The notes: generated by a model from the letters alone, not told the origin. DNA of 64,000 nt from Sphingomonas soli NBRC 100801 (GCF_001591025.1 NZ_BCTZ01000015.1:99465-163464); one strand, 5' to 3'. Positions 8,404 to 16,979 are shown, counted from the first letter of the stretch. Translations and numbers: made by a program.

Positions 8404-8448
8404 ACCCCTCCACCGCCTGCGGCAATCCCCTCCCCCTCCGGGGGGGGA
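8404..8448. repeat. Half copy of the CCTCCCCC composite repeat
   Basis: ACCCCTCCACCG, then CCCCTCCCCCTCCGGGGG: it matches one end of the larger palindromic elements at 15868-16010 and 28613-28741. The other arm is missing. Confidence 0.6.
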
Positions 8449-8514
8449 ATTTGGTCTGGCGCCCCCCGCTTCCCGTGACCGTCCGGAGCATGGCCGGGCA
8501 ATTGGCCAAAGGAA

Positions 8515-8541
8515 AAGGGCCGAGGCATTGCCCCGGCCCTT
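8515..8541 (-). terminator. Intrinsic terminator of the surface lipoprotein gene
   Basis: AAGGGCCGAGGCA pairs with TGCCCCGGCCCTT (one mismatch). On the minus strand the hairpin runs into TTTTCCTTT, a fair U tract about 45 nt past the stop codon of the lipoprotein gene. Confidence 0.65.
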
Positions 8542-8583
8542 CAACCTGCTTCTCGCGAAACTCCGGACGGGCCGGAGCGCGGA

Positions 8584-9561
8584 TCAGGACTTCTTGCCGA
8601 CCACGTCGCCGACGAGGCGGATGTTGGTGCCCGAGCCAGCGAAGGTCAGGCCGATCTGGCTGCCCTGCGACCCGAAGAAACCGCCCGCGATCGTGCCGGT
8701 GAGCGGTCCGCCCGTGATGCTGCCGGTGAACTGGTTCTGCCCGGCGGGGATCGCGCCCGACGCGGTCAGCGTGGCATAAGGGGTGGTCGCGCCGCCCGTA
8801 GCCGTCTGGGTCAGATCGAGCGTGAGATTGACCACGCCGGTCGAGAAATTGACGCTCAGCGTAACCGTGCCGCCGATGCGGTTCACCACGGTGGTGGCAC
8901 CGGCATTGTTCACGATGCGGCCAACGACGCGCGCCGTATATGCCTGCGTGCCCGAAGTCGGCATGTCGGTCAGCACCGTGGGATAGCCGAACACGGTGTA
9001 GGTCAGGCGCTTCTGGCCCGCCGTGGAATCGCCGCGATACCAATTGCCGTAGCTGAGCTGGGTCAGCGAGGCGAACAGCGGCTCGCTGGTCACGGTCGTC
9101 GGGATCACATTGTTGAGGAACTCGATCTGCGAGAACTTGCCCGCCGTCGTCGTATCGTCGCTGCGGAAGACGAATTCGGTGTTCGCGGCAGCCGAAGGCG
9201 TGGTCGGCGTGGCCGAGGCGAAGCGCGTTTCCTCCGATGCTTCGCGGAACACGAAGGTGCCGGTGCTGACGACATTGCTGGTCGCGAGGCGGACGCGATC
9301 GGTGCGCTGCTCGGTGGCGGCGGCGCCAAGCGTTACGGCGCCCGCACCGATATCGCCGGTGAAATTGGTCGTCGCATTGATCGTCATGAACTCGGCGGCG
9401 CCCGAAAGCGGCAGCGCGGCATAAGTGGGCGATGCAGTCGGCGTCGGAGTGGGCGTCGCGGTCGGCGTGGGGGTCGGGCTGGTCTTCGTGTCATTCCCGC
9501 TGCAGCTCGACAGCATGACAGTCGCTGCGGCTGCGCTCATGAAGATGTGACGGCGAATCAT
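8584..9561 (-). CDS. Surface lipoprotein, TbpB-like C-terminal domain
   Basis: 325-residue exported protein of unproven function. ATG 9561 follows GAGGAG by 7 nt; longer upstream readings are not coding-like. The signal peptide ends in a lipobox, MLSSC. A Thr-Pro linker of alternating PT (about residues 27-43) follows, then a beta-rich body with many T, S, G and N residues. The final block, [17 protein letters not shown], resembles the GxFFGP-A-E-GG-F signature of transferrin-binding-protein-like surface lipoproteins, which are often flipped to the cell surface by Slam. No Slam or receptor partner lies alongside. It is divergent from ychF. The family call is moderate; lipidation is likely. 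Confidence 0.65.
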   Translation of the reverse strand: MIRRHIFMSAAAATVMLSSCSGNDTKTSPTPTPTATPTPTPTASPTYAALPLSGAAEFMTINATTNFTGDIGAGAVTLGAAATEQRTDRVRLATSNVVSTGTFVFREASEETRFASATPTTPSAAANTEFVFRSDDTTTAGKFSQIEFLNNVIPTTVTSEPLFASLTQLSYGNWYRGDSTAGQKRLTYTVFGYPTVLTDMPTSGTQAYTARVVGRIVNNAGATTVVNRIGGTVTLSVNFSTGVVNLTLDLTQTATGGATTPYATLTASGAIPAGQNQFTGSITGGPLTGTIAGGFFGSQGSQIGLTFAGSGTNIRLVGDVVGKKS

Positions 9562-9730
9562 TCCCAACTCCTCAGATATCGTATCTGCCCTAAAGGGCTT
9601 GGCCTCCTGTACCCCAGATGAACGGGGGTGCGTCAAGCAAAGCGGGACGAAGGAGCGACCAGACGCTGGAAAAGCAGGCGCGAACGCTCTATCGGGCAGC
9701 CTTTCCCGGAACATTACAGGTCTTTTTCTC

Positions 9731-10828
9731 ATGGGTTTCCGCTGCGGCATCGTTGGTCTGCCCAACGTCGGCAAATCGACGCTCTTCAACGCGCTGACCG
9801 AAACGGCGGCGGCGCAGGCGGCGAACTATCCCTTCTGCACGATCGAGCCGAATGTCGGCAACGTATCGGTCCCCGATCCGCGGCTCGACAAGCTGGCCGA
9901 GATCGCGGGCTCTCAGAAGATCATCCCGACGCAGCTCGGCTTTGTCGATATCGCAGGGCTGGTGCGCGGCGCGAGCAAGGGCGAAGGGCTGGGCAATCAG
10001 TTCCTGGGCAATATCCGCGAGGTGGACGCGATCGTCCATGTGCTGCGCTGCTTCGAGAATGACGACATCCAGCATGTCGACAACAAGGTCGATCCGATCG
10101 CCGACGCAGAGACGGTCGAGACCGAGCTGATGCTCGCCGACCTCGAAAGCCTGGAGAAGCGCGTGCCGAACCTCGCCAAGAAGGCGGCGCAGGGCGACAA
10201 GGAATCGAAGATCGCGGCCAGCGTGCTCGGCAAGGCGCTGGAGCTGCTGCGCGACGGCAAGCCCGCCCGCCTGACCGAGCCGGCCGATGACGAGGAAGCC
10301 CGCGTGCTGCGCCAGGCGCAGCTACTGACCGGCAAGCCCGTCCTCTACGTCTGCAACGTCAACGAGGAAGATGCGGCGAACGGCAACGCGCTTTCCGCCA
10401 AAGTGTTCGAAAAGGCGGCGGCCGAAGGCGCACAGGCAGTGGTCGTCTCGGCGGCTATCGAGGCAGAGATCGCGACCATGCCGGTCGAGGATCGCGGCGA
10501 ATTCCTGGCCGAGCTGGGCCTTGAGGAAACCGGCCTCGCCCGCGTGATCCGCGCCGGTTACAAGCTCCTCAACCTGCTGACCTTCTTCACCGTCGGCCCC
10601 AAGGAAGCCCGCGCCTGGACCGTGCATGCCGGGGCCACCGCGCCGAATGCCGCCGGCGAGATCCACAGCGATTTCGAGAAGGGCTTCATCCGCGCCGAGA
10701 CGATCGCGTTCGACGATTTCGTCACGCTGGGCGGCGAGAGCAAGGCACGCGAGGCGGGCAAGCTGCGCGCCGAGGGCAAGGCCTATATCGTCCATGACGG
10801 CGACGTGATGCACTTCCTCCACAGCTAA
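9731..10828 (+). CDS. ychF: Redox-regulated ATPase YchF (OLA1 family)
   Basis: Obg-related P-loop NTPase that prefers ATP and associates with the ribosome. The 365-residue product begins [20 protein letters not shown], with the G1 motif GLPNVGKS, then the G3 motif DIAGLV and a modified G4 motif in YVCNVNE (no NKxD, as in YchF). The C-terminal TGS-like domain holds [17 protein letters not shown] and the closing [14 protein letters not shown] type block. ATG 9731 is the family start; the in-frame upstream stretch is not conserved-looking. It is a single gene, divergent from the lipoprotein gene. Confidence 0.97.
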   Translation: MGFRCGIVGLPNVGKSTLFNALTETAAAQAANYPFCTIEPNVGNVSVPDPRLDKLAEIAGSQKIIPTQLGFVDIAGLVRGASKGEGLGNQFLGNIREVDAIVHVLRCFENDDIQHVDNKVDPIADAETVETELMLADLESLEKRVPNLAKKAAQGDKESKIAASVLGKALELLRDGKPARLTEPADDEEARVLRQAQLLTGKPVLYVCNVNEEDAANGNALSAKVFEKAAAEGAQAVVVSAAIEAEIATMPVEDRGEFLAELGLEETGLARVIRAGYKLLNLLTFFTVGPKEARAWTVHAGATAPNAAGEIHSDFEKGFIRAETIAFDDFVTLGGESKAREAGKLRAEGKAYIVHDGDVMHFLHS

Positions 10829-10857
10829 GTAGTCACCCCCTAGCCGGGATAGGAGTT

Positions 10858-10879
10858 TGTTAGGTCCCACCGCCTAACA
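10858..10879 (+). promoter_or_regulatory. Small hairpin between ychF and the cyclase gene
   Basis: TGTTAGG pairs with CCTAACA across an 8-nt loop. There is no U tract, so a terminator is unlikely. It lies 28 nt before the cyclase start codon and could be an operator or leader structure. Confidence 0.35.
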
Positions 10880-10907
10880 GGTTGCTTCTACAGAGGAATG
10901 TTACCCG

Positions 10908-12227
10908 ATGTTGATGCGTATCTCAGCCGCGGGCCCCGCGGCTGACCCGATAGCCGTGCTTCAGGCCATCGTTTCCGAACATGGCGAGGCGATGGTCGCC
11001 AAATTCTACGAGACGCTGATGCGCGATGCGGATGCCGCGCAATTCCTGAGCAACGATGCGGTGCACGGCAGGCTGAGCACATCCTTGCTCGACTGGCTGC
11101 GCAGCCTGCTGGACGTCGAGGCGATCCAGGATTCGCCCGCGCTCCAGGAGAAGCAGCGCGTCGTTGGACAGGTGCATGCCCGCATCAAGATTCCCATCCA
11201 TGTGGTGATGGAGGGCGCGATCATCCTGAAGAAGCAGATCTTCGAGCATCTGCGCGCGCGGGACGACGAAGGCGCGCTCGAGGTGGCCCAGCTTGCCGAT
11301 GAGCGGATCGATCGCGCGATCATGCTGATGAGCCAGGCCTATGTGAAGGATACGACCGACGGCGCGCGGCTGGACGAGGCCTATCGGCTCTTCTCGCTCG
11401 ATCAGGATCTGACGAGCGAGAAGGAGGCGCAGCGCGCGAGCCTGCTCGCCTGGAGCCAGAAGTCGCTGTTCGCCCTGCTGCGCGGCGAAGCGCTGGAAAA
11501 GGTGAGCGAATCGGAATTCGGCTTCTGGATCCGCCACCGCGCCGAGTTCATGTTCCAGAACTCGGCCCAGTTGCGCGACCTGCTGGCCGAGATCGAAACC
11601 ATCGATACGACGCTGCTGCCGCAGCTCGCCGCAACGCCGGCCCGCAATACGGACCTGCTGGCCAGCCTGCAGGTTGCGATCGACCGGGTCGGGTTTCTGG
11701 TCAGCGAGCTTTTCCAGACGCTCAGCGCGATGGAAGTGGGCCGCGATCCGCTGACCCGCGCGCTCAACCGGCGCTTCCTGCCCGCGATCCTGGGGCGTGA
11801 GGTAACCTACGCCAACAGCCACCAGACGCCGCTGTCGATCATGCTGATCGATGTCGATCGCTTCAAAGCGATAAACGACACGCTTGGCCACCAGACCGGC
11901 GACGTCGTGCTGCGCCAGGTGGCGCAGGTCATCATGGACAATGTGCGCCCGAGCGATTTCGTGTTCCGCTATGGCGGCGAGGAGTTCCTGATCGTCTCAG
12001 CCGAAACCCCGCTTGAGGAAGCGCATGGCATCGCCGAACGCATCCGCGAAAGCGTCGCCGCCCAGCCCTATGACGTGGCGCAGGGCACCCCGCTGCGCGT
12101 GACCGCATCGATCGGGCTGGCGGCGCATAGCGGGCACCCCGACCAAAGCTATTTCATCAAGGCGGCGGACGACGCACTGTATCGCGCAAAGGCCAACGGG
12201 CGGAACCGGATCGAGATAGCCGGCTAG
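10908..12227 (+). CDS. Globin-coupled diguanylate cyclase (DosC-like)
   Basis: Makes cyclic di-GMP from two GTP, probably in response to oxygen or another haem ligand. The N-terminal part (about residues 10-165) reads as a globin-coupled sensor domain; the histidine in VGQVHARIKIPIHVVM is the expected proximal haem ligand. A helical middle region (about 170-265) links it to a GGDEF domain (about 275-437) with an intact active-site motif GGEEF and, five residues upstream, an RPSD that fits the RxxD inhibitory I-site. It has no membrane segments, so it should be cytoplasmic. ATG 10908 has AGAGGA about 11 nt upstream; ATG 10914 is an alternative. It stands alone, convergent with the merR-type gene. 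Confidence 0.92.
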   Translation: MLMRISAAGPAADPIAVLQAIVSEHGEAMVAKFYETLMRDADAAQFLSNDAVHGRLSTSLLDWLRSLLDVEAIQDSPALQEKQRVVGQVHARIKIPIHVVMEGAIILKKQIFEHLRARDDEGALEVAQLADERIDRAIMLMSQAYVKDTTDGARLDEAYRLFSLDQDLTSEKEAQRASLLAWSQKSLFALLRGEALEKVSESEFGFWIRHRAEFMFQNSAQLRDLLAEIETIDTTLLPQLAATPARNTDLLASLQVAIDRVGFLVSELFQTLSAMEVGRDPLTRALNRRFLPAILGREVTYANSHQTPLSIMLIDVDRFKAINDTLGHQTGDVVLRQVAQVIMDNVRPSDFVFRYGGEEFLIVSAETPLEEAHGIAERIRESVAAQPYDVAQGTPLRVTASIGLAAHSGHPDQSYFIKAADDALYRAKANGRNRIEIAG

Positions 12228-12233
12228 CCCCGG

Positions 12234-12620
12234 TCAGCTCTCGAACGCAGCGAGGATCGGGCAGGGCCCCGCCGCGCCGCCGCCGCATTCCTTCGCCAGC
12301 TTCCTCAGCGAATTGCGGGCGCGCTCCATCTCGGCAATGCGGGCGTCGAGCGCGGCGATACGCTCGGTCGCCAGTTCGCGGGCGCGGGCGCGGTCATCGG
12401 TGGAGTCGAGCGCGAGCAATTCGCCGATCTGCTCCAGCGTGAAGCCAGCCGCCTGGGCCGATCGGATGAAGCGCAGGCGCCGCAGATCGGGATCGCCATA
12501 GCGGCGGATCGCACCGAAACGCTCCGGCTCGTTCAGAAGCCCGCGCCGCTGATAATAGCGTATCGTCTCGACCCCCACCCCGCCCGCTTCGGCGAGCTTT
12601 CCGATCGTGAGTGCAGCCAC
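12234..12620 (-). CDS. MerR-family regulator, CueR-like
   Basis: Dimeric DNA-binding regulator. The winged-helix start LTIGKLAEAGGVGVETIRYY is typical MerR family, followed by a dimerisation helix and a C-terminal metal loop with two cysteines spaced C-x7-C (ECGGGAAGPCPIL). CueR has C-x7-C followed by P-I, while mercury MerR has C-x8-C, so a Cu(I)-type sensor is the best guess. The start is taken as GTG 12620, giving the usual 128-residue length; the upstream reading is an Arg/Ala-rich artefact. It is divergent from the His/Met-rich gene, and the MerR-type promoter lies between them. The cognate metal is an inference. Confidence 0.85.
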   Translation of the reverse strand: MAALTIGKLAEAGGVGVETIRYYQRRGLLNEPERFGAIRRYGDPDLRRLRFIRSAQAAGFTLEQIGELLALDSTDDRARARELATERIAALDARIAEMERARNSLRKLAKECGGGAAGPCPILAAFES

Positions 12621-12623
12621 GTC

Positions 12624-12655
12624 TTGACTCCGTACTATGGTACTGGGGCTATAGG
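12624..12655 (+). promoter_or_regulatory. MerR-type promoter with dyad in an over-long spacer
   Basis: A -35 TTGACT (12624-12629) and a -10 TATAGG (12650-12655) are 20 bp apart (19 if CTATAG is taken). The spacer holds an imperfect dyad, CCGTAC-tatg-GTACTGG. This matches the architecture of MerR, CueR and ZntR targets, where the regulator twists an over-long spacer to activate transcription; TTGACTCCGTAC is the opening of classical mer promoters. Confidence 0.85.
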
Positions 12656-12661
12656 ATGGGC

Positions 12662-14026
12662 ATGACATCCAAGGCAAAGCATCTGTTTTCCGCGCTCGCG
12701 CTGCTCGCACCCGGCATTGCCGCGGCGCAGGACCATTCGATGCACGGCATGCCCGCGTCGGCACCGACTCCCGCCCCGCCGCAGGATCATTCGATGCACG
12801 ACATGGGCGCCCCCTCGCCCGCGCCTTCCGCTGCACCAGCGCCGCAGGATCATTCGATGCATGGCATGGCCGAAGGCAGCGCCGCCAAAGCTCCCGCGCC
12901 GCGCGCTACGCAGGGTTCGGGCACGTCGCTGCTGCCGGGCGCGGAAGGCGCGATGCATGGGCTGCATCTGGCGGCGGGCGACTGGATGGTGATGGCGCAC
13001 GGGATGCTCAATCTGGTCGCCACCGATCAGGGCGGCCCGCGCGGCGACAGGATGACGTTCGTCGAGTCGATGGCGATGCTGAGCGCCACGCGCGCATTTG
13101 ACGGCGGCCGGGTAGAGTTTCGCGCGATGGGGAGCCTTGAGCCCGCAATGGGCCAGCGGGGCTATCCCAATCTGTTCGCAACGGGCGAGACCGCGCATGG
13201 GCGGCCTTTGATCGACCGGCAGCATCCGCACGACCTGTTCATGGAATTGTCCGGGCGCGTGGAGCTGGACGTGGCGCGGGACACCAGCGTCTTTCTGTAT
13301 GGCGGCCCGGTGGCGGAGCCCGCTTTGGGGCCGAGCGCATTCATGCACAGGCGCTCGGCGCGCTATCTGGCGCTCTCCCCGATCGCGCACCATTGGTTTG
13401 ACAGCACGCACATCACCTATAGCGTGGTGACGGCGGGGGTGCGCGGCCCGCTCCTCCAGTTCGAGGCATCCGCGTTCAAGGGGCGCGAGCCCGATGAAAG
13501 GCGCTGGAATCTGGACACGCCGAAGCTGGATAGCTGGAGCCTGCGCGCGACGCTGACCCCCTCGCCCAACTGGGCGGTGCAGGTGAGCCATGGCCGGCTG
13601 GAATCGCCCGAGGCCGGGCATGCGGGGGCCGATGAGCAGCGCACCACCGCGAGCGTGCATTACGCGCGCGGCGGCTTCTCCGCGATGCTGGCGGCAGCGG
13701 CGAAGCGCCGCGTGCCCGGCGACACGCTCACCGCCTTTTCGGGCGAGGCGAACTGGGATCTGGGCGCGCATCACAGCCTGTTCGGACGGATCGAGAATGT
13801 CGCCAATGACGAACTGTTTCCCGATCATGCCGATCCGCTGCACGACCGCAAATTCCGCGTGACCCGGTTCGAGGGCGGCTATGCCTATCGCGTGCCGCTG
13901 GGCGATGCCGAGCTGGCGTTGGGCGGCAGCCTGGCGGCCTATGCCAAGCCCCGCGCGCTGGATACCACCTATGGACGGGCACCGGTGAGCGCGACGCTGT
14001 TCGCCCGCTTGTCTCTCGGGAATTGA
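12662..14026 (+). CDS. Exported His/Met-rich protein, probable outer-membrane barrel of a copper response
   Basis: 454-residue protein with a signal peptide (cleavage near GIAAAQ). The mature N-terminus has three imperfect repeats of QDHSMHGM/QDHSMHDM (about residues 23-75) joined by Pro/Ala linkers, a pattern expected for Cu(I)/Cu(II) binding. The rest is rich in alternating polar/hydrophobic strands and ends LFARLSLGN, compatible with an outer-membrane beta barrel. Under control of the divergent CueR-like regulator it may bind or export copper at the envelope. ATG 12662 lies 7 nt after the -10 box, so the mRNA may be leaderless; ATG 12656 falls at the edge of the -10 box and is unlikely. 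I do not know a characterised member. Confidence 0.7.
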   Translation: MTSKAKHLFSALALLAPGIAAAQDHSMHGMPASAPTPAPPQDHSMHDMGAPSPAPSAAPAPQDHSMHGMAEGSAAKAPAPRATQGSGTSLLPGAEGAMHGLHLAAGDWMVMAHGMLNLVATDQGGPRGDRMTFVESMAMLSATRAFDGGRVEFRAMGSLEPAMGQRGYPNLFATGETAHGRPLIDRQHPHDLFMELSGRVELDVARDTSVFLYGGPVAEPALGPSAFMHRRSARYLALSPIAHHWFDSTHITYSVVTAGVRGPLLQFEASAFKGREPDERRWNLDTPKLDSWSLRATLTPSPNWAVQVSHGRLESPEAGHAGADEQRTTASVHYARGGFSAMLAAAAKRRVPGDTLTAFSGEANWDLGAHHSLFGRIENVANDELFPDHADPLHDRKFRVTRFEGGYAYRVPLGDAELALGGSLAAYAKPRALDTTYGRAPVSATLFARLSLGN

Positions 14027-14066
14027 GAGACTTTCGCGCGCAATAATCTGGTGCCAGAAGCACGCC

Positions 14067-15338
14067 ATGCGCTGGACTTCCAAGATCGCCGCCGCGGCCC
14101 TTGCCGCCCTTCTTCCGCTTTGCGCGATCGCGGCGCTCCCGGCATCGGCGCAGACCGCCACCGTCGAGAAGAAGGCGCCAGTCACGATCCTGATTTCGAT
14201 CGACGGGTTCCGGCCCGATTATCTCGACCGCGGCGTGACGCCCAACCTGTCGGCGCTGGCGGCGAAGGGCATCAGCGCATCGATGCGCCCGAGCTTCCCG
14301 TCCAAGACCTTCCCCAATCACTGGACGATCGTCACCGGGCTGCGCCCCGACCGCAACGGCATCGTCGCCAACAAGATGGAAGACGCCGCGCGGCCGAAGG
14401 AAGTCTTCACCATGGCGAGCGACGATCCCTTCTGGTGGAGCGCCGCCGATCCGATCTGGGTGGATGCCGAGAAAGCGGGCATCCGCACCGCGACGATGTT
14501 CTGGCCCGGCTCCAACGTGGCCGTGGGCGGCACCAGGGAGCAGGACTGGCCCTATACGATCACCGGCGGCACGCGGCCTTCGGACTGGGCACAGTTCAAC
14601 CAGGTGATTTCGGACACCCAGCGCGTCAACGGCGTGCTCGACTGGCTGCGGCGGTCGGCCGGGATACGCCCGAAATTCATCACCACCTATTTCGATCTGG
14701 TCGACACGATCGGCCATACCTATGGCCCCGGCGACCAGCGCACGACCGATGCGGTGGCCGAGGTGGACGGGAAGATCGGCGAGCTCATCGCCGGGCTCGC
14801 CGCGCTGGACCAGCCGGCCAATCTGGTGATCGTCGCCGATCATGGCATGGCGCAGACCAGCAGCGAGCGCGTGGCCCTGCTCACCGATTATGTCGCCAAG
14901 GAGGACTTCCGGCTGGTCGAGGGCGGATCCTATGCCAGCCTCTATCCGGCCGAGGGCAAGGAGGCGGCGGTCGAGAAGGCGCTGCTGGGCAAGCACCCGC
15001 ATTTCGAATGCTGGCGCAAGAGCGAAATCCCCGCGCGCTTCCATTATGGCAGCAACCCGCGCATCCCGGCGATCCTCTGCCTGGCCGAGCCCGGCTGGGA
15101 AGTGACCGATCGCGCGCCCAGAAGGGCGAGCGTGGGCGGCGGGCACGGCTATGACCATGAATCGCCCGAGATGGCGGCATTGTTCATCGCCAGCGGCCCC
15201 GCCTTCCGCCCCGCCAAGCTGCCGCCGTTCGACAATGTCGATGTCTATCCGCTGCTCCGCGACCTGCTGGGGCTACCCGCCGCTACGGACAAGGACGGCA
15301 GCGACGCGGTGTTCCGCGGAGTATTGATCCGGCGCTGA
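14067..15338 (+). CDS. Secreted nucleotide pyrophosphatase/phosphodiesterase (NPP family)
   Basis: Alkaline-phosphatase superfamily enzyme, exported by an N-terminal signal peptide (cleavage near ASAQT). Motifs: metal-binding Asp in ISIDGFRPDYL, nucleophile Thr in PSKTFPNHWTIVTGL, HNGI-like RNGIVAN, the DTIGHTYGP block with metal-binding Asp and His, and VIVADHGM followed by GGGHGYDH. All zinc ligands expected of NPPs appear to be present. At 423 residues it is typical of bacterial NPPs, which cleave nucleotide or phospholipid phosphodiesters in the periplasm. It lies 40 nt downstream of the His/Met-rich gene, but a metal-related role is not implied. Confidence 0.92.
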   Translation: MRWTSKIAAAALAALLPLCAIAALPASAQTATVEKKAPVTILISIDGFRPDYLDRGVTPNLSALAAKGISASMRPSFPSKTFPNHWTIVTGLRPDRNGIVANKMEDAARPKEVFTMASDDPFWWSAADPIWVDAEKAGIRTATMFWPGSNVAVGGTREQDWPYTITGGTRPSDWAQFNQVISDTQRVNGVLDWLRRSAGIRPKFITTYFDLVDTIGHTYGPGDQRTTDAVAEVDGKIGELIAGLAALDQPANLVIVADHGMAQTSSERVALLTDYVAKEDFRLVEGGSYASLYPAEGKEAAVEKALLGKHPHFECWRKSEIPARFHYGSNPRIPAILCLAEPGWEVTDRAPRRASVGGGHGYDHESPEMAALFIASGPAFRPAKLPPFDNVDVYPLLRDLLGLPAATDKDGSDAVFRGVLIRR

Positions 15339-15380
15339 TACCGGCTTGCCAAACTCCAGTTTTCATCCGAAACTTACTGC

Positions 15381-15836
15381 ATGCTGTATCTCGAAGACAT
15401 CTCCGTTGGCATGAAGCGCAGCTTCGGCCGTTACGAAGTCACGCGCGAAGAGGTGCTCGACTTCGCCCGCAAATATGATCCCCAGCCCTTCCACCTATCC
15501 GACGAGGCGGCGGCGCAGACCCATTTCAAGCGGCTCGCGGCGAGCGGCTGGCATACCTGCTCGATGACCATGGCGATGTTCGTGGCCGAGATGGAGGCCA
15601 ATCCGCAGGCGAGCCTGGGCGCGGCGGGGATCGACGAGCTGCGCTGGCTGAGGCCGGTCTATCCGGGCGACGTGCTCCGCTGCGAGACCGAGGTGCTGGA
15701 AGTCACCCCGTCACGCAGCCGCCCGGAGATGGGCAGCGTGCGCAGCCAGATGCGGACCTTCAACCAGAATGACGAGCAGGTGCTTGGGTTTGTCTCGATC
15801 GGCCTGATCGGGCGGCGGCCCGCAGACCGCAGCTGA
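15381..15836 (+). CDS. MaoC-family hotdog dehydratase-like protein
   Basis: 151-residue single hotdog-fold protein. The motif DPQPFHLSDEAA with the later FKRLAASGWHTC is the (R)-specific enoyl-CoA hydratase/MaoC signature, holding the Asp and His of the active site. Such proteins hydrate trans-2-enoyl-CoA or related thioesters. No CoA-pathway gene lies alongside, so the substrate is open. ATG 15381 gives the usual start (MLYLEDISVGM). Confidence 0.9.
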   Translation: MLYLEDISVGMKRSFGRYEVTREEVLDFARKYDPQPFHLSDEAAAQTHFKRLAASGWHTCSMTMAMFVAEMEANPQASLGAAGIDELRWLRPVYPGDVLRCETEVLEVTPSRSRPEMGSVRSQMRTFNQNDEQVLGFVSIGLIGRRPADRS

Positions 15837-15867
15837 TGGGTTGCCGGTCCGGCGATCGAGCTTCCTT

Positions 15868-16010
15868 CCTCCCTCGCTTTAGCGGGGGAGGTGGCAGGCC
15901 CGGGCTTGTCCGGGGCTGACGGAGGGGGGCGTAGCCGCGAGCGACACCGCGCGTGGAGAGGCCCCCTCCACCACTTCGTGGTCCCCCTCCCCCGCTGAAG
16001 CGAGGGAGGA
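15868..16010. repeat. Composite palindromic repeat with 24-bp inverted ends
   Basis: The left end (15868-15891, TCCTCCCTCGCTTTAGCGGG...) and right end (15987-16010) are inverted copies of each other with one mismatch. The interior holds further C/G-rich pairs. It resembles the element at 28613-28741. It sits between the MaoC gene and petC, two convergent genes; no transposase or open frame is present. Confidence 0.8.
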
Positions 16011-16075
16011 AAAGTTTAAGAAAGAACCTGACGGGGTGGCTTTCCACACAGCGCCGCCACCCCGCCCGCACAAAG

Positions 16076-16105
16076 AAAAAGGCCGGGGTTTCCCCCGGCC
16101 TTTTC
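16076..16105. terminator. Bidirectional intrinsic terminator
   Basis: AAAAAGGCCGGGG-tttc-CCCCGGCCTTTT: an 8-bp GC stem extended by A-T pairs, with T runs on both strands. It serves petC on the minus strand (23 nt past the stop codon) and the MaoC gene on the plus strand. Confidence 0.9.
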
Positions 16106-16127
16106 TGTTTCAGCCTGTGCGCGAAGC

Positions 16128-16964
16128 TCAGTGCTTCACTCCTTTCCAGACGGTCCGGTACGCGCCGAAGGCGAGTGCCGTTGCGAAGAGCAGGAACAGG
16201 ATGACGGCGAAGCCCGCTGCCTTGCGGCTCTGGGCGTGCGGTTCGGCGGTCCAGACCAGGAACGCAGCTACGTCCTTCGACATCTGATCCACCGTGGCGC
16301 GCGTGCCGTCGGCATAGGTCACCTGGCCCTCGCCGGTCAGCGGAGCGGGCATCGAGAGGTTCAGGTTCGCGAAGTACGGGTTGAAGGCCATGCCCTCCGC
16401 CGGCTTCGCGAATTCCGGGAACTTCTTCAGCGCTTCGGCCGAAGGCTTCTCGTCATAGCCGGTCATTAGCGAATAGATATAGGCGCCGCCATTGTGGCGA
16501 GCCTTGGCCATCAGGCTGAGATCGGGCGGCGTGCCGGTGCCGGCATAATAGACCTTCGGGAAACGATCCGAGGGAAGATTGTCGCGCTCACCCCAGGTGC
16601 CGGCCTTATCGTCGAACACGGGCTGCTTGGTGGCCCAGTCCTTGGCGATCTTCTTTACCTCGGCTTCGGAATAGCCAAGCTGGCCGAGCTCGCGGAACGA
16701 GACCAGATTGAGCGAGTGGCAGACTGCGCAGACTTCCTTGTAAACCTGGAAGCCACGCTGGAGCTGCGCGTTGTCGAACTTGCCGAAGACGCCGTCCGAG
16801 GCGAGCTTCAGATCCTTCGGATGCTTGTGCATCGCGTGTTCGGCGGTCTCGGGCTCAGGCTCGGTGATGGCGGTCTTGACCGTGCCGAACAGCGCGAGGC
16901 CGAGCACGAAGACGAACGCGCCCCCGATGAGGAACTTGATCGAGCGGATGAAGAGCGGAAGCAT
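16128..16964 (-). CDS. petC: Cytochrome c1 of the bc1 complex
   Basis: Haem c subunit of ubiquinol-cytochrome c reductase, facing the periplasm. It has an N-terminal membrane or signal segment (residues about 8-30), the haem-binding CAVCH near residue 79, the c1 motif G-x-x-PPDLS-L near residue 153 and MAFNPYF for the axial Met region, then a C-terminal anchor helix (about 248-268). The 278-residue size is normal. AGGA precedes ATG 16964. It is the last gene of petA-petB-petC, 15 nt after petB, and ends at the terminator at 16076-16105. Confidence 0.97.
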   Translation of the reverse strand: MLPLFIRSIKFLIGGAFVFVLGLALFGTVKTAITEPEPETAEHAMHKHPKDLKLASDGVFGKFDNAQLQRGFQVYKEVCAVCHSLNLVSFRELGQLGYSEAEVKKIAKDWATKQPVFDDKAGTWGERDNLPSDRFPKVYYAGTGTPPDLSLMAKARHNGGAYIYSLMTGYDEKPSAEALKKFPEFAKPAEGMAFNPYFANLNLSMPAPLTGEGQVTYADGTRATVDQMSKDVAAFLVWTAEPHAQSRKAAGFAVILFLLFATALAFGAYRTVWKGVKH

Positions 16965-16979
16965 TGTCCTGTTTTCCCC

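Larger units (their letters stand above)
8244..8583. other. 340-bp gap with repeats and a terminator, no gene seen
   Basis: Between pth and the convergent lipoprotein gene lie a short palindromic repeat (8341-8358), half of a composite repeat (8404-8448) and the terminator hairpin at 8515-8541. Reading frames across it are low-complexity translations of the repeats. No RNA gene is recognised. Confidence 0.6.

Noticed and set aside
8244..8583. Small RNA gene or short ORF in the gap after pth
   Set aside because: The open frames are translations of repeats and the hairpins are accounted for by repeats and a terminator.
12635..15158. Two long minus-strand frames over the His/Met-rich and NPP genes
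   Set aside because: They are shadows of genes with signal peptides and catalytic motifs on the plus strand; no ribosome-binding site or family motif supports them.
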